This document shows, in pieces, positions 21,037 to 32,061 of a DNA stretch of 64,000 nt; position 1 is the first letter of the stretch; the number at the start of each line of letters is the position of its first letter. The notes under the pieces were generated by a model. The model worked only from the letters and a program-made list of their open reading frames with translations, ran no database searches and was not told the origin of the DNA. Source of the stretch: Vagococcus teuberi (GTDB taxonomy: Bacteria; Bacillota; Bacilli; Lactobacillales; Vagococcaceae); assembly GCF_001870205.1 (NCBI RefSeq), contig NZ_CP017267.1, forward strand, positions 1,352,501 through 1,416,500. Direction: 5' to 3'. The position numbers and the translations under genes were made by a program.

Positions 21037-21630
21037 ATGAATTTAATACCAACAGTTATCGAACAATCTGCTAGAGGTGAACGTGCTTATGACATCTATT
21101 CTCGTTTACTAAAAGATCGTATTATTATGTTAAGCGGTCCTATTGATGATAACGTTGCAAATAGTGTCATTGCACAGTTATTATTTTTAGATGCTCAAGA
21201 TCCAGAAAAAGATATTTACCTCTATATTAACTCACCTGGAGGAAGTGTCTCTGCTGGTCTTGCCATTTATGACACAATGAACTTTGTCAAATCTGATATC
21301 CAAACCATTGTTTTAGGTATGGCAGCCTCAATGGGAAGTTTTCTATTATCGTCTGGAACAAAAGGTAAACGATTTGCATTACCAAACGCAGAAATCATGA
21401 TTCATCAACCTCTTGGAGGAGCTCAAGGGCAAGCGACAGAAATTGAAATTGCAGCTCGTCACATCCTTAATACAAGAGAAAGATTAAATAAAATCTTAGC
21501 GGAAAACACTGGACAACCACTTCAAATCATCGAAAGAGATACTGACCGTGATAACTTCATGTCAGCTGAGGAAGCAAAAGAATACGGCTTGATTGATGAA
21601 GTAATGGTTAACAGTGCTGCCTTAAAATAA
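21037..21630 (+). CDS. clpP: ATP-dependent Clp protease proteolytic subunit
   Basis: A 197-residue ClpP, the barrel peptidase working with ClpX, ClpC or ClpE in the cytosol. The catalytic Ser98 lies in GMAASMGSF and His123 in MIHQPLGG; the Asp is near residue 172. AGGAGG precedes the ATG. A CtsR box upstream indicates derepression during heat and protein-folding stress. It is followed by a DsbA-like gene 12 bases downstream, likely cotranscribed. Confidence 0.97.
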   Translation: MNLIPTVIEQSARGERAYDIYSRLLKDRIIMLSGPIDDNVANSVIAQLLFLDAQDPEKDIYLYINSPGGSVSAGLAIYDTMNFVKSDIQTIVLGMAASMGSFLLSSGTKGKRFALPNAEIMIHQPLGGAQGQATEIEIAARHILNTRERLNKILAENTGQPLQIIERDTDRDNFMSAEEAKEYGLIDEVMVNSAALK

Positions 21631-21642
21631 GGAGATAAGTCA

Positions 21643-22155
21643 ATGGGGACAACAAAAATCGACACAACAAAAGTAACTAGCTCTGTTGGAATCAAAATTG
21701 GTAAATCTGATGCACCAAATTTATTGTTTGAATTTGTTAATCTACGTTGCCCATTTTGTAAACAATGGTGGGATGAAAAATTAGATTTAATCTCAAAAGA
21801 AGTGAAAAACGATAATCTACATTACGTGATTAAACTTTTTAATAAAGATTCTGCTAGTTTATCATTAGGTAATGTGATGCATGAGTATGTGCCCAATAAT
21901 GACCAGGCAATTAAAATCATCACTGATATCTACAATACTCAAAGTCAATGGGGAATTCTTGGTTCACCAGAAGAAGTACGAGCGTTTGCTGAGACAACTC
22001 TCGGCTTAACTAAGCAACATAATGATAAAATGTTACAAGACGTTATGGAAGAAGCTGTAAACGCCAATGTGCACTTTGTTCCAACTTTAATTGTTGATGG
22101 GTTTGATTTTGATCAAAAAATATCCAATGACGATTTTCTTTCTTTATTACGATAA
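21643..22155 (+). CDS. Cytosolic DsbA-like thioredoxin-fold protein
   Basis: A 170-residue thioredoxin-fold protein with the redox motif CPFC at residues 36-39 and a cis-proline loop FVPTLIVDGF near residue 144. A helical insert lies between, as in DsbA-like proteins. There is no signal peptide or membrane anchor, so it should act in the cytosol. It lies 12 bases after clpP and ends at a shared terminator. Being cotranscribed with a CtsR-controlled protease suggests, but does not show, a role in thiol or protein-folding stress. The substrate is unknown; it is much shorter than SpxH (YjbH). Confidence 0.8.
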   Translation: MGTTKIDTTKVTSSVGIKIGKSDAPNLLFEFVNLRCPFCKQWWDEKLDLISKEVKNDNLHYVIKLFNKDSASLSLGNVMHEYVPNNDQAIKIITDIYNTQSQWGILGSPEEVRAFAETTLGLTKQHNDKMLQDVMEEAVNANVHFVPTLIVDGFDFDQKISNDDFLSLLR

Positions 22156-22162
22156 TGAAAAT

Positions 22163-22217
22163 AAAAAGTATCTATCTTAATCTCGCTTTTAGTAGCAGAC
22201 CTTGATAGATACTTTTT
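22163..22217. terminator. Bidirectional terminator between the DsbA-like gene and the sensor kinase
   Basis: Fourteen-base perfect arms (22163-22176 and 22204-22217), with As on the left and Ts on the right, serve convergent genes on both strands. The right arm touches the histidine kinase stop. Confidence 0.85.
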
Positions 22218-23761
22218 TATTCTGTAACAGTTGGCATTTGTGGATTTTTTTGTTTGACTACATATGGAATAGATAAATAAAATGCCGTGCCTAACCCCAC
22301 ATGACTCTTTACGTTAATCGTTCCATTATAATTTTCTATAAGTTGTTGAGCAATAGATAGTCCTAAACCATTACCACCTGTGTGTCTTGCTCTTGCTTTA
22401 TCCACTCGGTAAAAACGATTAAACACTTTTTCAATTTCCTCTTCAGAAATCCCCTCTCCAAAATCTTGAATCATTAAGTCAATATTTTGATAAGATTTTG
22501 ATGCAGAGATAATCACTTCTTTTCTATCTCTCGAATATTTCACCGCATTATCTAATAAAATAATCAGTATTTGTTCAAAGTGATTACGATACATTTTAAT
22601 TTCAACCGAATTATCTAAATCATCGTCATCTAGATTAAAAACAAATTCAGGATAAAGCATTTGAAAATTATTTACCGTTGTTTGGATTGTTTCTTTTGCT
22701 AAACACGTTTCATTTTTATAATGAAACTCAGATTGCTCGGCTCTTGATAAATCGAGCATCTCTTGTACCAAACTTTTCATACGAGTGATTTCTTGTAGTG
22801 AGGCACTCAACGACTCTTCCAGCACTTCAGGATCATCTTTTCCCCATCTGTTTAGTAAATTCAAATGTCCTTCTATGACTGCTACTGGTGTTCTTAATTC
22901 ATGTGAGACATCTTCAACAAACTGCTGTTGTTGCGTAATAAATCGCTCCATGCGTTCAATCATATCATTAAAGGCTTTAGCTAAATCATAAATTTCATCA
23001 TGTGATTTTGGTACTGGCATTCGAAGACCGGTCTTATGTGCCGTTTCAATATTATTTAGCGTTCTTACCATTTTTCTAAGAGGGCTTGTAAAATAGCTTG
23101 ATAATAAAAAGCTCATCATCACACTAACTAATAAGCCGCAAATACCGATAATTACGAGATTTTTAAGTAATTCTTTGCGATATTTGTAGTAAAATCCTAA
23201 ATCATAAAAACCTTGCGCATAACCCATCAGTTTACCTGTTTGATTAGAATAAACTGGCTTTAATAAAACCAAACCTGTAACATATTCATAAGTTTTGATT
23301 GTCGTTTCAGATTGAGCTTTTTTATCGAATGGTACATAGCGATTTTTTGTTTCAAATACTAAATCACCATCTGCATTGTAAACTTTTAAATCCATTTCTG
23401 GTCGTGAGAGTTCTGAAATGAAACTATTTAAATTCATCATAGTTGATTCTAACGTATTAGCACCATAATACCCATCACCGACATATTCTTCAGTTGATTC
23501 TTTTAGATAAAAAACAGAGCTATTAAAACTTAATGGCTCTGTTCCTCTAGATAATCGGCTAGTTACCTCAGATATTGTTCGATTAAAGGTCAGCTCTTCT
23601 TGCTGAATCATTAATCGTGAACTAATTTGATAAGAAATAACTGCAAACACAGCAAATAAAATTGATATCACTAATGATGTTAGAATGGTCCATTTCAACG
23701 TAATTGATTTCCAAGAAAATTTAGTGGGCCAATTAAATTTTCTTTTAAGCTTATTTATCAC
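22217..23761 (-). CDS. CovS/LisK/EtaS-type sensor histidine kinase
   Basis: A 514-residue membrane kinase. TM1 is at about residues 24-45 and TM2 at 200-225, with an extracellular sensor domain of about 150 residues between. HAMP follows, then HisKA with the phosphorylated His287 in [11 protein letters not shown], then HATPase with DNAVKYS, DFGEGI and GGNGLGLSI. It starts with GTG overlapping the response-regulator stop (GTGA), so the pair is coupled. The partner regulator looks most like CovR, LisR and EtaR, which govern envelope stress and virulence traits in streptococci, Listeria and enterococci. The signal sensed is not evident. Confidence 0.9.
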   Translation of the reverse strand: MINKLKRKFNWPTKFSWKSITLKWTILTSLVISILFAVFAVISYQISSRLMIQQEELTFNRTISEVTSRLSRGTEPLSFNSSVFYLKESTEEYVGDGYYGANTLESTMMNLNSFISELSRPEMDLKVYNADGDLVFETKNRYVPFDKKAQSETTIKTYEYVTGLVLLKPVYSNQTGKLMGYAQGFYDLGFYYKYRKELLKNLVIIGICGLLVSVMMSFLLSSYFTSPLRKMVRTLNNIETAHKTGLRMPVPKSHDEIYDLAKAFNDMIERMERFITQQQQFVEDVSHELRTPVAVIEGHLNLLNRWGKDDPEVLEESLSASLQEITRMKSLVQEMLDLSRAEQSEFHYKNETCLAKETIQTTVNNFQMLYPEFVFNLDDDDLDNSVEIKMYRNHFEQILIILLDNAVKYSRDRKEVIISASKSYQNIDLMIQDFGEGISEEEIEKVFNRFYRVDKARARHTGGNGLGLSIAQQLIENYNGTINVKSHVGLGTAFYLSIPYVVKQKNPQMPTVTE

Positions 23762-24447
23762 GATCTCATTACATACCCAGTTCCACGAACAGTTTGGATA
23801 TAACTATCTTCACCTGGAACATCAATTTTATTTCTTAAATAACGAATGTAGACATCTACAACATTTGTTTCTACTTCAATTTCATAGCCCCATACTTTAT
23901 TTAATAACACATCTCTAGAAAGTACGACATTAACATTTTCCATTAAAATAAGTAATAATTCGTATTCTCTTTTAGTTAGTTCAATGATATCGTCACCTCG
24001 GCGAACCACCCTATTTTCTTTTTCAATTGTTAAGTTCCGATAAGATAATGTCGTTTGTTTCGTCACATTTTTATCACCTTCGATATCAATTCGGCGAAGT
24101 AACGCTCGCAATCGTGCTAGTAACTCTTCTATAGCAAACGGTTTAACAATGTAGTCATCTGCTCCATGATCTAAACCAGATACTCTGTCAATGACCGAAT
24201 CTCTTGCTGTCATCATAATAATAGGCGTATTTTTCACCTGACGAATTCGACGACAGACTTCTAAACCATTTAACTCAGGTAACATTAAATCTAATAAAAT
24301 CGCATCCCAATCTTGTGATAACGCTGCTTCTAAACCGGTACGTCCATTATAATGAACTTCTGTTTCGTATTTTTCATGCTTTAGCTCCAATTCCACAAAG
24401 CGAGCTAAATTTTTTTCATCTTCAATTATCAAAATCCTATTTGACAT
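23758..24447 (-). CDS. CovR/LisR/EtaR-type response regulator
   Basis: A 229-residue OmpR-family regulator. The receiver domain has the acidic pocket EDE, phosphoacceptor Asp53 in LLDLMLPE and KPFAIEEL; the C-terminal winged helix ends in [12 protein letters not shown]. The opening [19 protein letters not shown] closely follows CovR/LisR proteins. A GTG six bases further upstream is also possible; the ATG at 24447 matches the family start. Upstream DNA to the exporter (about 220 bases) shows no clear operator. Confidence 0.92.
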   Translation of the reverse strand: MSNRILIIEDEKNLARFVELELKHEKYETEVHYNGRTGLEAALSQDWDAILLDLMLPELNGLEVCRRIRQVKNTPIIMMTARDSVIDRVSGLDHGADDYIVKPFAIEELLARLRALLRRIDIEGDKNVTKQTTLSYRNLTIEKENRVVRRGDDIIELTKREYELLLILMENVNVVLSRDVLLNKVWGYEIEVETNVVDVYIRYLRNKIDVPGEDSYIQTVRGTGYVMRS

Positions 24448-24634
24448 AAACACACATGCCTTTCTCGTATACTTATATATTTCTTCATAGTCTCACTCAT
24501 TATAACGATATTTTGATTAAAAATCTATTATAATTATGTCATAATTTTTATAAACTCAATAATATTATAGGATAGATGCCTATTATCATTATTTTATTTA
24601 GTTAAAAAGATATGTTAATTGAACGATTTTCTTT

Positions 24635-24667
24635 AAAAAGAACAACCTATAACAGATTGTTCTTTTG
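24635..24667 (-). terminator. Terminator after the heterodimeric ABC exporter
   Basis: Arms AAAGAACAA (24637-24645) and TTGTTCTTT (24657-24665) with an 11-base loop and U tract on the minus strand. Confidence 0.78.
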
Positions 24668-24671
24668 TTTT

Positions 24672-26447
24672 CTATTCAAAGACAAATTGATTATGATACA
24701 ACTCCGCGTAAAATCCATCTTTATTTATCAAAGTATCATGCGTACCAACTTCTATAATTTCACCTTGATTCAATACTACAATAAAGTCTGCATCTAGTAT
24801 TGTCTTCAACCTATGGGCAATGACAAAACTAGTTCGACCATTTATGACAGTTTCCATTGCTTTTTGAATCCGACTTTCAGTCACGGTATCAACATTACTT
24901 GTCGCCTCATCTAATATTAATAAATCTGGATTCGTGATAATTGTACGAGCAATACTAATTAATTGTTTCTGTCCCACACTGAAGACACTATTTTCATCAC
25001 TAACAAGGGTATCGTAACCATCTTCAAGTGATATAATGAATTCATGAATGTTCGCTTGTTTAGCAGCAAATATGACTTCTTCATCTGACGCATCTGGTTT
25101 TCCAAACTTGATATTCTCTTTAATTGTGCCAGAAAAAAGAATGGAATCCTGTAGAACAATCCCAATATGTGAACGTAAACTATCTAATGTCACAGCACGA
25201 ATATCACGGCCATCTATCGTAATACTACCAGAATCCACGTCATAGAAACGATTTAATAAGTTCATGACAGTTGTTTTACCTGAACCAGTCGGACCAACTA
25301 ATGCCACCATTTGTCCTTTCTTAGCTTCTATCGAAATATCTTTTAAAATTGGACGATCTTTTTCGTATGAAAAGTCAACATGTGATAACGTCACATTTTT
25401 ATGTAGGCCTGTCAATGCTTCTAGGTGACTGTCATTTGGTTCATCCGGCTGAATGAACACTTGATTCAACCTCTTAGCTCCTGTAAATGCCAACTGTAAC
25501 ATACTAAACTGAGAAGAAATTTGAGTGAGTGGCATATAAAACTGTTGTGAATATTGAATAAACGTCACAATTAAACCTAATCCTGCTGCTTTTTCAATAC
25601 TTCCACTATTGACTAACCAACCACCAGCGAAAATCACGATGGCAGTATTTAACAAGGAAATACCTTGCATGGTTGGAAATAATAGACCTGAGTATACTTG
25701 TCCTTTAAATGTTGCTTCTTTTACTTCATTATTTACCTTTTCAAATCCCTCGATTGTTTGGTCTTCTAAACCATTTGTAATAATCACTTTCTGACCTGAT
25801 ATTTTTTCATCAATATAACCATTCAAACGTCCGACACTTTCTTGCTGAATGCCAACTTTCTTTTCAGCCTGTTTGATGATGACAACTGCAAAAATAATTG
25901 CAAATGGTGCCATACCAAGTGTAATCCATGTCATCTGAGCATTTTCTCTAAACATCATGAACGTCACACCAATTAACATCGACACATTAGTCAATACTTG
26001 AATCAGTGCTTGATTCATTGTATTTGATATATTATCTAAATCACTGGTAAAACGGCTCAAAATATCACCATGTTGATGTGTATCGAAAAAACGAATCGTC
26101 ATTGTTTGTAACTTCTTAAATAAACCAATTCTCATACTATTCGTTGATTGGCCTGTCACACGAGACATTAATATATTTTGAATAAACATTGAAATAGCAT
26201 TTAACACATATAAACCAACTAATAATTTTATCACACTCGTAAACGGTGATTTATCTGCGTGTCCTACAGACATATAAGTGCCCGCATATTTCGCTAATTC
26301 TTCTATTGCTTTACCAGTAAATTGGGGTGCCTTAACTTGTAGGTAAGTTGAGAAAATAATTGCGACAATAATAACAAAAAACTTCACTTTATAGACTTTT
26401 AAATAGGTCCAAAAGAATCTTAATACACTGGGTTCTTTTTTAGTCAA
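24672..26447 (-). CDS. Heterodimeric ABC multidrug exporter, second subunit (LmrD/EfrB-like)
   Basis: A 591-residue half-transporter: six membrane helices followed by one nucleotide-binding domain. Walker A is GPTGSGKT, Walker B is [12 protein letters not shown] with the catalytic Glu, and the switch His is in FVIAHRL. The signature is degenerate (FSVGQKQ in place of SGGQ). The frame is open 30 codons further upstream, but the only good Shine-Dalgarno (AAAGGAGG) is nine bases before the TTG at 26447. That start overlaps the first subunit by eight bases and gives the usual EfrB/LmrD-like size. Substrates of the family include dyes and antibiotics; those of this pair are unknown. Confidence 0.88.
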   Translation of the reverse strand: MTKKEPSVLRFFWTYLKVYKVKFFVIIVAIIFSTYLQVKAPQFTGKAIEELAKYAGTYMSVGHADKSPFTSVIKLLVGLYVLNAISMFIQNILMSRVTGQSTNSMRIGLFKKLQTMTIRFFDTHQHGDILSRFTSDLDNISNTMNQALIQVLTNVSMLIGVTFMMFRENAQMTWITLGMAPFAIIFAVVIIKQAEKKVGIQQESVGRLNGYIDEKISGQKVIITNGLEDQTIEGFEKVNNEVKEATFKGQVYSGLLFPTMQGISLLNTAIVIFAGGWLVNSGSIEKAAGLGLIVTFIQYSQQFYMPLTQISSQFSMLQLAFTGAKRLNQVFIQPDEPNDSHLEALTGLHKNVTLSHVDFSYEKDRPILKDISIEAKKGQMVALVGPTGSGKTTVMNLLNRFYDVDSGSITIDGRDIRAVTLDSLRSHIGIVLQDSILFSGTIKENIKFGKPDASDEEVIFAAKQANIHEFIISLEDGYDTLVSDENSVFSVGQKQLISIARTIITNPDLLILDEATSNVDTVTESRIQKAMETVINGRTSFVIAHRLKTILDADFIVVLNQGEIIEVGTHDTLINKDGFYAELYHNQFVFE

Positions 26448-28170
26448 TTTCCTCAACCTCCTTTGATTTTTGTGTGTCATAGATTTCTCTATAGACCTCA
26501 CTTGTTTGTAAAAGTTCTTGATGTGTTCCTTGTGCAACTAAATGACCTTCATCAAGCACTAAGATAGTATCTGCCTGAACCACAGAAGAAATCTTTTGTG
26601 CAATGATGAATACAGTGGTATCAGATAATTCTTTGGCTAAAGCTTCTTTGACTAATTTTTCACTTTTAGCATCTAATGCACTTGTACTATCATCTAAAAT
26701 CAATACTTTCGGATGACCAATCACCCCACGTGAAATGGATAACCGTTGTTTTTGACCACCTGAAAAGTTTGATCCTCGTTCTTCTACTCGGCTTTCAAAC
26801 CCATCCATTTGACGCTCGATAAATTCATACGCTTGTGCAATAGTTGACGCACGATACAATTCTTTTTCATCAGCATGCTCATCTCCATGGCGAAGATTGT
26901 CTGCAATGGTTCCAGAGAATAAAATTGCTCGCTGTAAAACAATCGCAATCGCGTTTCTTAATTCTTCTTTGCTCACATGTTTTAGGTCAGCACCACCAAC
27001 CTTTATTGAGCCAGTAGTTGGGTCATACATACGGGCCATCAATTGCGCTAGTGTTGATTTACCTGACCCTGTTGCTCCGACTATCCCAACTGACATACCA
27101 TTATCAACTTTAAACGAAATATCTTCTAAAGTTGGCGTATCATCACCAGCATAAGTAAAACTAACATCGTGAAATGATACATCGCCATTTTTAATTGGTT
27201 CTGATTCATTATCCGGTAAATAAGTCAATGTTGGTTTTGTTTCAAGAATATCATTTAAACGTTTAATCGAAACCATCCCACGTGAAGCCATCATCAGCAT
27301 CATGCCACCAATAATAATACTCATCATAATCTGCATTAAGTAATTCATAAATGATACAACCGCACTAATGGCCTCAATATCTGTCTTAGCTAAATTAGCT
27401 GTAAAATAGATAGACATGACAATCGCTAAGTTCGAGATTAACATGAATGTTGGAATCATAATTGAAAATAAGTTCCCCACCGAAATCGTATGACTTGTTA
27501 GTTTTTCAGATACAGCAGAAAATTTATTAATTTGATTTTTTTCTTGAACGAATGATTTTACCACTCTCATTCCGGCTAAGTTTTCTTTTGCTATTCCATT
27601 ACTTTTCTCTAGGTAGTGTTGAATTTTGGCGAAATGTTTTCCCATCATACTAAAAACAATCATCACTGTTAGAACAACTAAAACAACTAATAAAATAATA
27701 ATCCACCATAACTTTGGTAAAGTCATCATCGCTAGAATAAAGCTCCCGATAAACATAATGGGAATTCTAAAGATACTTTGAAACATCATCATGACGACAT
27801 TTTGAATTTGAGTAATATCGTTTGTCAAACGGATAACAAGATTGCTTGTCGAAAATGTTTCGATATTTTCAAACGAAAACTCTTGTACCTTTTTGAACCC
27901 ATCTGACCTAATATCTGAGGCGACTTCTTGAGATAATTTCGCAGAAAAAATTGTATTTAATATTCCTGCAACTAAACCAAATAATGCCACTACAATTAAC
28001 ATGATGCCTACTTTTTTCAACTCAGATTGATTTTCAGTCATGATTGAATTCATAATTTTTTGTAATAATTTTGGTTGCCACAACTGAGAAGCAACCATGA
28101 TAACCGTCATAAACAAAGATAAACTGACTAAAGACTTATTTTTTTTTAATTTTGTTATTAAAATCCTCAT
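26440..28170 (-). CDS. Heterodimeric ABC multidrug exporter, first subunit (LmrC/EfrA-like)
   Basis: A 576-residue half-transporter with six membrane helices and one nucleotide-binding domain. Walker A is GATGSGKS and the signature is canonical (FSGGQKQR). The catalytic Glu after Walker B is Asp ([11 protein letters not shown]), and the switch His is Gln (FIIAQKI). Paired with the second subunit this gives one functional and one degenerate ATP site, the layout of TM287/288, LmrCD, BmrCD and EfrAB. AAGGAGG lies six bases before the ATG. The pair forms a two-gene operon. Confidence 0.9.
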   Translation of the reverse strand: MRILITKLKKNKSLVSLSLFMTVIMVASQLWQPKLLQKIMNSIMTENQSELKKVGIMLIVVALFGLVAGILNTIFSAKLSQEVASDIRSDGFKKVQEFSFENIETFSTSNLVIRLTNDITQIQNVVMMMFQSIFRIPIMFIGSFILAMMTLPKLWWIIILLVVLVVLTVMIVFSMMGKHFAKIQHYLEKSNGIAKENLAGMRVVKSFVQEKNQINKFSAVSEKLTSHTISVGNLFSIMIPTFMLISNLAIVMSIYFTANLAKTDIEAISAVVSFMNYLMQIMMSIIIGGMMLMMASRGMVSIKRLNDILETKPTLTYLPDNESEPIKNGDVSFHDVSFTYAGDDTPTLEDISFKVDNGMSVGIVGATGSGKSTLAQLMARMYDPTTGSIKVGGADLKHVSKEELRNAIAIVLQRAILFSGTIADNLRHGDEHADEKELYRASTIAQAYEFIERQMDGFESRVEERGSNFSGGQKQRLSISRGVIGHPKVLILDDSTSALDAKSEKLVKEALAKELSDTTVFIIAQKISSVVQADTILVLDEGHLVAQGTHQELLQTSEVYREIYDTQKSKEVEEID

Positions 28171-28273
28171 TCTTTTCCTCCTTTTTACTATCAGAGATTA
28201 TGATACATCAATAAAAAAACAACTTCTACTATTATGTTTTATACCTCTCACATTTTATTAATGATATTTGAAA

Positions 28274-28305
28274 CAAAAAACTACTAAGCAATTAACACTT
28301 AGTAG
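28274..28305 (-). terminator. Terminator after guaC
   Basis: CTACTAAG (28281-28288) pairs with CTTAGTAG (28298-28305), followed on the minus strand by a U run at 28275-28280. Confidence 0.8.
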
Positions 28306-28319
28306 CTAAACTTTATTGT

Positions 28320-29297
28320 TTAGAAAATATCACCATTAAAAATGGAATTTTTAACAATCACATAATCAACTTTACGAATGGCTTCAACATCTTTACCGCC
28401 CGCGTAAGAGATAGAGGATTGTAAATCTTGTTGCATTTCATTTAGTGTATCTTCTAGTTTCCCTTTAAATGGTGTCCATATTTTTTTACCTTCAACGTTT
28501 TTATGTTCACCTTTTTGAAATTCAGAAGCACTACCAAAATACTCTTTGTACAATACGCCATCTTCTTCTTTCATTTCACCAGGAGATTCTTCGTGTCCAG
28601 CGAACAATGAGCCAATCATGACCATCGTCGCACCAAAACGAATTGATTTTGCAATATCTCCATGTGTTCTGATACCGCCATCAGCAATCAAGGGTTTTCT
28701 TGCTGCTTTACTACATCTTCTAAGTGCTGCAAGTTGCCAACCGCCAGTACCAAATCCTGTTTTAAGTTTCGTGATACATACTTTACCAGGCCCAATCCCA
28801 ACTTTTGTTGCGTCAGCTCCAGCATTTTCTAATTCCCTCACTGCTTCAGGCGTTCCAACATTTCCAGCAATGACAAATGTTTCTGGTAATTGTTTCTTTA
28901 AATGTTTAATCATATTAATCACTGAATCAGAATGACCATGTGCAATGTCAATGGTAACATATTCAGGGATTAAATTTTCAGCTTTTAGTTCATTAACAAA
29001 ATCATATTCTGTTGGCTTAACACCTACACTGATTGAAGCAAATAATCCTTTGTCATGCATATCTGTAATAAATTGTTTTCTAGCTTGTTCATTAAAACGA
29101 TGCATGATATAGAAGTATCCATTTGATGCTAGATATTCAGCAATTGGTTCATCTATAATCGTCTGCATATTAGCTGGTACAACAGGCATCTTAAATGATC
29201 TGCCACCCAATGTCACTGTTGTATCGCATTCCGAACGACTAGATACAATACATTTGTTTGGTACTAATTGAACGTCTTCATAATCAAAAATCTTCAT
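28320..29297 (-). CDS. guaC: GMP reductase
   Basis: A 325-residue IMPDH-fold enzyme that reduces GMP to IMP with NADPH, recycling guanine nucleotides. The catalytic Cys is in [11 protein letters not shown], and the flavin-like phosphate loop lies around [11 protein letters not shown] and [14 protein letters not shown]. The length matches short Firmicute GuaC. AGGAGG touches the ATG at 29303 but is six bases from the ATG at 29297, so the latter is preferred. It forms a single-gene unit; no purine riboswitch is seen upstream. Confidence 0.95.
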   Translation of the reverse strand: MKIFDYEDVQLVPNKCIVSSRSECDTTVTLGGRSFKMPVVPANMQTIIDEPIAEYLASNGYFYIMHRFNEQARKQFITDMHDKGLFASISVGVKPTEYDFVNELKAENLIPEYVTIDIAHGHSDSVINMIKHLKKQLPETFVIAGNVGTPEAVRELENAGADATKVGIGPGKVCITKLKTGFGTGGWQLAALRRCSKAARKPLIADGGIRTHGDIAKSIRFGATMVMIGSLFAGHEESPGEMKEEDGVLYKEYFGSASEFQKGEHKNVEGKKIWTPFKGKLEDTLNEMQQDLQSSISYAGGKDVEAIRKVDYVIVKNSIFNGDIF

Positions 29298-29409
29298 TTC
29301 CATCCTCCTAGAGAGTCAAAACGTGATATTGGGAATAAAAAGACGAATATTTATTTAAAATTTTTTAAATAATGTTTCCTATTCCTATGATAATCTACAT
29401 CATTATAGA

Positions 29410-29446
29410 AAAAAAAGCAAGAACTTTTATGAAAGTTCTTACTTTT
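29410..29446 (-). terminator. Terminator of the five-gene ATP-grasp/ABC operon
   Basis: AAGAACTTT (29419-29427) and AAAGTTCTT (29432-29440) with a four-base loop and a U tract on the minus strand, after the ABC-2 permease stop. Confidence 0.82.
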
Positions 29447-29478
29447 TTCCAATATTGTTCGTGTTTACTTGAAAATCA

Positions 29479-30234
29479 TTAAAGATTTTGTGTTTTCATA
29501 AAGTGTAATGAAATTAAAACGAAAATTAAAGTAATTACTACAACAATCAAATTATTCATAATTAAAATCCCTGTCATCGAAAATCCTAATGATGTAGGAA
29601 TAATAGATAACGTATTTGTAATAACTCCTTGTAGCATAGATAATCCCATAAATAAGAAGATGGTTAAATTACTTCCTTTTAGCATAATAGTAGCTGTTGC
29701 AATTATCACAAGACTGTTTATGTATGAAATAAAACTAGAGGCAATCACTCCTAAAAATGAAAAACCAACGGTATTAAATCCTGCTGAGATTCCTGATAAA
29801 ATGGTTTGGATATCAACTATTTGCTGGAACCTGAACAAAATAAGTGCTGATGGAATGAATACAAGTATTAGCGTTAATATAATATTCCATAAAAATATCG
29901 CACCTAGTTTAGCGAAAAAAAGTTGTGTTCTATTTACTCCCGAAGAAACCAACATACTCATGACATTGTTTTTATAATCCATTGAAACTAAATGAAATGG
30001 ATAAACAAACATAAAAATCATATTAGCAAAAATAGTAAAAACTAAGAGGATAATCATTAATCCAAATAAATAATCATTTTCAAGTCTATTGACCTGGTTT
30101 ATATTATCAAAAACATTCATAAAATATACTGTTAGAAGAATGTTGATAATGGCTAATATACCCGTTGTGATAATATACGTTCTGTCCTTTGTATATTTAA
30201 ATAGTTCCATCTTAAAAATCTGAGTTGCTGTCAT
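29479..30234 (-). CDS. ABC-2 type transporter permease
   Basis: A 251-residue integral membrane protein with about six hydrophobic helices and no ATPase domain, laid out like the permeases of BcrAB- or NatAB-type ABC-2 systems. It starts on the base after the ATPase stop, with GGAGG ten bases upstream inside that gene, so the two are a pair. Such pairs usually export peptides, antibiotics or ions, but the substrate is not evident. It is the last gene of the five-gene operon beginning with the PurK-like protein. Confidence 0.85.
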   Translation of the reverse strand: MTATQIFKMELFKYTKDRTYIITTGILAIINILLTVYFMNVFDNINQVNRLENDYLFGLMIILLVFTIFANMIFMFVYPFHLVSMDYKNNVMSMLVSSGVNRTQLFFAKLGAIFLWNIILTLILVFIPSALILFRFQQIVDIQTILSGISAGFNTVGFSFLGVIASSFISYINSLVIIATATIMLKGSNLTIFLFMGLSMLQGVITNTLSIIPTSLGFSMTGILIMNNLIVVVITLIFVLISLHFMKTQNL

Positions 30235-31113
30235 TTAGTTGTTGCCTCCATTCAAATGATTATCTAAGAGTGTGACTTTTTTCATTTCTAATATCTCGAT
30301 GTCTTGCTCATTTAGTCTCTCTTTTACTTCAGACCATCTCACATCTTCAATATCTAGTCTTACACAGCCGTTTGATAATACTTTGGAGTAATAGTTCATG
30401 TCTTCTAAAATCACCAAGAAAGCCTCTTGATTTGATGTATCGATGTCTCGAATTTTTTTATCTTCCATTTCAGCTAATGATAGTTGTTGCACTTTTTCAC
30501 CATTTTTCAAGATCACAACTTCCTCGCATAATGTTTCAATATCGCTTTTTACGTGAGATGAAATGATTAACGTCATTCCTTCTGAAGTCATTTTTTTAAG
30601 ATAAAACTTAAACCAATCTACTGTCTCAGCATCTAACCCACGAAATGGCTCATCGAGAATTAATATTTTAGGATCATGTAATAAGGCGATTAATAAAATT
30701 AGTTTTTTTATTGTACCGTAGGAATAAGTTTTTACTTTTCTACCTAAAAATTCTGAAATATTTAATTCTCTTGCAAGAGCTTCTGCTTTGTTTACATCAA
30801 ATTCTCCTCTTAATCCAGAGAAATACTCAATATTAAACCAACCTGTTCTTTCTTTATAAACAGAAGCTCCATCTAACACAATCCCTAGATTAAATAGAAT
30901 GCTATTATCGTCGCGAACTGACACGTTATTAATTTTAACATCACCTTGATAGTCAGTAATGATATTAGTCATACATTTAAAAAGAGTAGTTTTACCTGCA
31001 CCATTTGGGCCAATCACTCCATATGATTTTCCCCTTTCAAAGATTAAATCATCAATTGATAGTACTTGTAATGAGCCATATTTTTTTTCTAACTTTGTTA
31101 TTTTTATATCCAT
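30235..31113 (-). CDS. ABC transporter ATPase
   Basis: A 292-residue ABC ATPase. Walker A is GPNGAGKT near residue 37 and Walker B is ILILDEPFRGLD. The signature is unusual (YSYGTIKK where LSGGQ is normal), a form seen in some ABC-2 ATPases. The switch His is in IISSHV. A C-terminal extension of about 80 residues follows the core. It pairs with the adjoining permease and lies 18 bases after the aldo-keto reductase in the same operon. Confidence 0.88.
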   Translation of the reverse strand: MDIKITKLEKKYGSLQVLSIDDLIFERGKSYGVIGPNGAGKTTLFKCMTNIITDYQGDVKINNVSVRDDNSILFNLGIVLDGASVYKERTGWFNIEYFSGLRGEFDVNKAEALARELNISEFLGRKVKTYSYGTIKKLILLIALLHDPKILILDEPFRGLDAETVDWFKFYLKKMTSEGMTLIISSHVKSDIETLCEEVVILKNGEKVQQLSLAEMEDKKIRDIDTSNQEAFLVILEDMNYYSKVLSNGCVRLDIEDVRWSEVKERLNEQDIEILEMKKVTLLDNHLNGGNN

Positions 31114-31131
31114 ATTTCTATCCTTTACTGT

Positions 31132-32049
31132 TTATAATAATGTAAAGCCTGAAGCTTGATATAATTCATACCATTCTTTTCTTGTTAACCTGATATCACT
31201 TGCTTGAGTGATATCTCTAATTCTACTTGGATTCATACTGCCAATAATTGTTTGAATATTAGCCGGATGTCGACTAATCCAAGCTGTCGCAATTCCTGTT
31301 GATGTAACTCCATAAGATTCTGCAAAGTTATTTAAACATTCATTTAACTCTTTAAAGTTAGGATGATCTATGAATACTCCATCAAAATAACCAAATTGAT
31401 AAGGAGACCATGCCTGTACAGTCATTTTCTTTAACCTCATATAGTCTAAAACTGCTCCATCTCGATTGATTCCCAATTCATTTTCCATATTTACATTCAT
31501 TTGACTAGATACCATGCCAGCATGTTGTAATCCAAACTGTAATTGATTAACAATTAGTTTATCTGACATTGATTGTTGCAATAATTCAACTGTGGTTGGT
31601 GCAAAATTACTGACACCAAAATATCGAACTTTACCAGCTTTTTTTAATTGGTAGAAAGCCTCTGACACCTCTTCAGGTTCCATTAAAGCATCAGGACGAT
31701 GTAACGCTAATACATCAAGGTAATCTGTTCCTAAACGGGTTAAACTGCCTTCAGCAGATTGAATAATATGCTCTTTAGAAAAATCATAGAAACTTTTTCT
31801 AATCCCACACTTTGATTGAATAAAAATATCTTCACGTTTAACATCTATTTCTTTTATTGCCTTAGAGAAAATCGCTTCCGACTCTCCATCTCCATAAATA
31901 TCAGCATGATCAAAAAAGTTAATTCCTGATTCCAAAGACGTTTCTATTACTTCTTTTGCTCTTTCTTTTGATAAACCAGCCATTCTCATACACCCAAGTG
32001 CAAGTTGTGACGCCATGATATTAGACGTCCCAATTTGTAATAACTTCAT
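31132..32049 (-). CDS. Aldo-keto reductase, YdhF-like
   Basis: A 305-residue NADPH-dependent oxidoreductase of the AKR superfamily. Asp47 and Tyr52 lie in GINFFDHADIYGDGESE, Lys80 in IQSKCGI and the His in LALHRPD, so the catalytic tetrad is present. The C-terminal cofactor-binding IIGSMNPSRIRDI is intact. Closest in pattern to E. coli YdhF; the physiological substrate is unknown. Two adjacent ATGs occur (32052, 32049); AGGAGG is seven bases from the second. It lies 12 bases after the GntR gene and 18 before the ABC ATPase, so it belongs to that operon. Confidence 0.88.
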   Translation of the reverse strand: MKLLQIGTSNIMASQLALGCMRMAGLSKERAKEVIETSLESGINFFDHADIYGDGESEAIFSKAIKEIDVKREDIFIQSKCGIRKSFYDFSKEHIIQSAEGSLTRLGTDYLDVLALHRPDALMEPEEVSEAFYQLKKAGKVRYFGVSNFAPTTVELLQQSMSDKLIVNQLQFGLQHAGMVSSQMNVNMENELGINRDGAVLDYMRLKKMTVQAWSPYQFGYFDGVFIDHPNFKELNECLNNFAESYGVTSTGIATAWISRHPANIQTIIGSMNPSRIRDITQASDIRLTRKEWYELYQASGFTLL

Positions 32050-32061
32050 CATAATTCCTCC

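Noticed and set aside
29304-29409. Purine riboswitch upstream of guaC
   Set aside because: No P2/P3 loop motifs or TTTCTACC joining sequence, unlike the clear aptamer at xpt.
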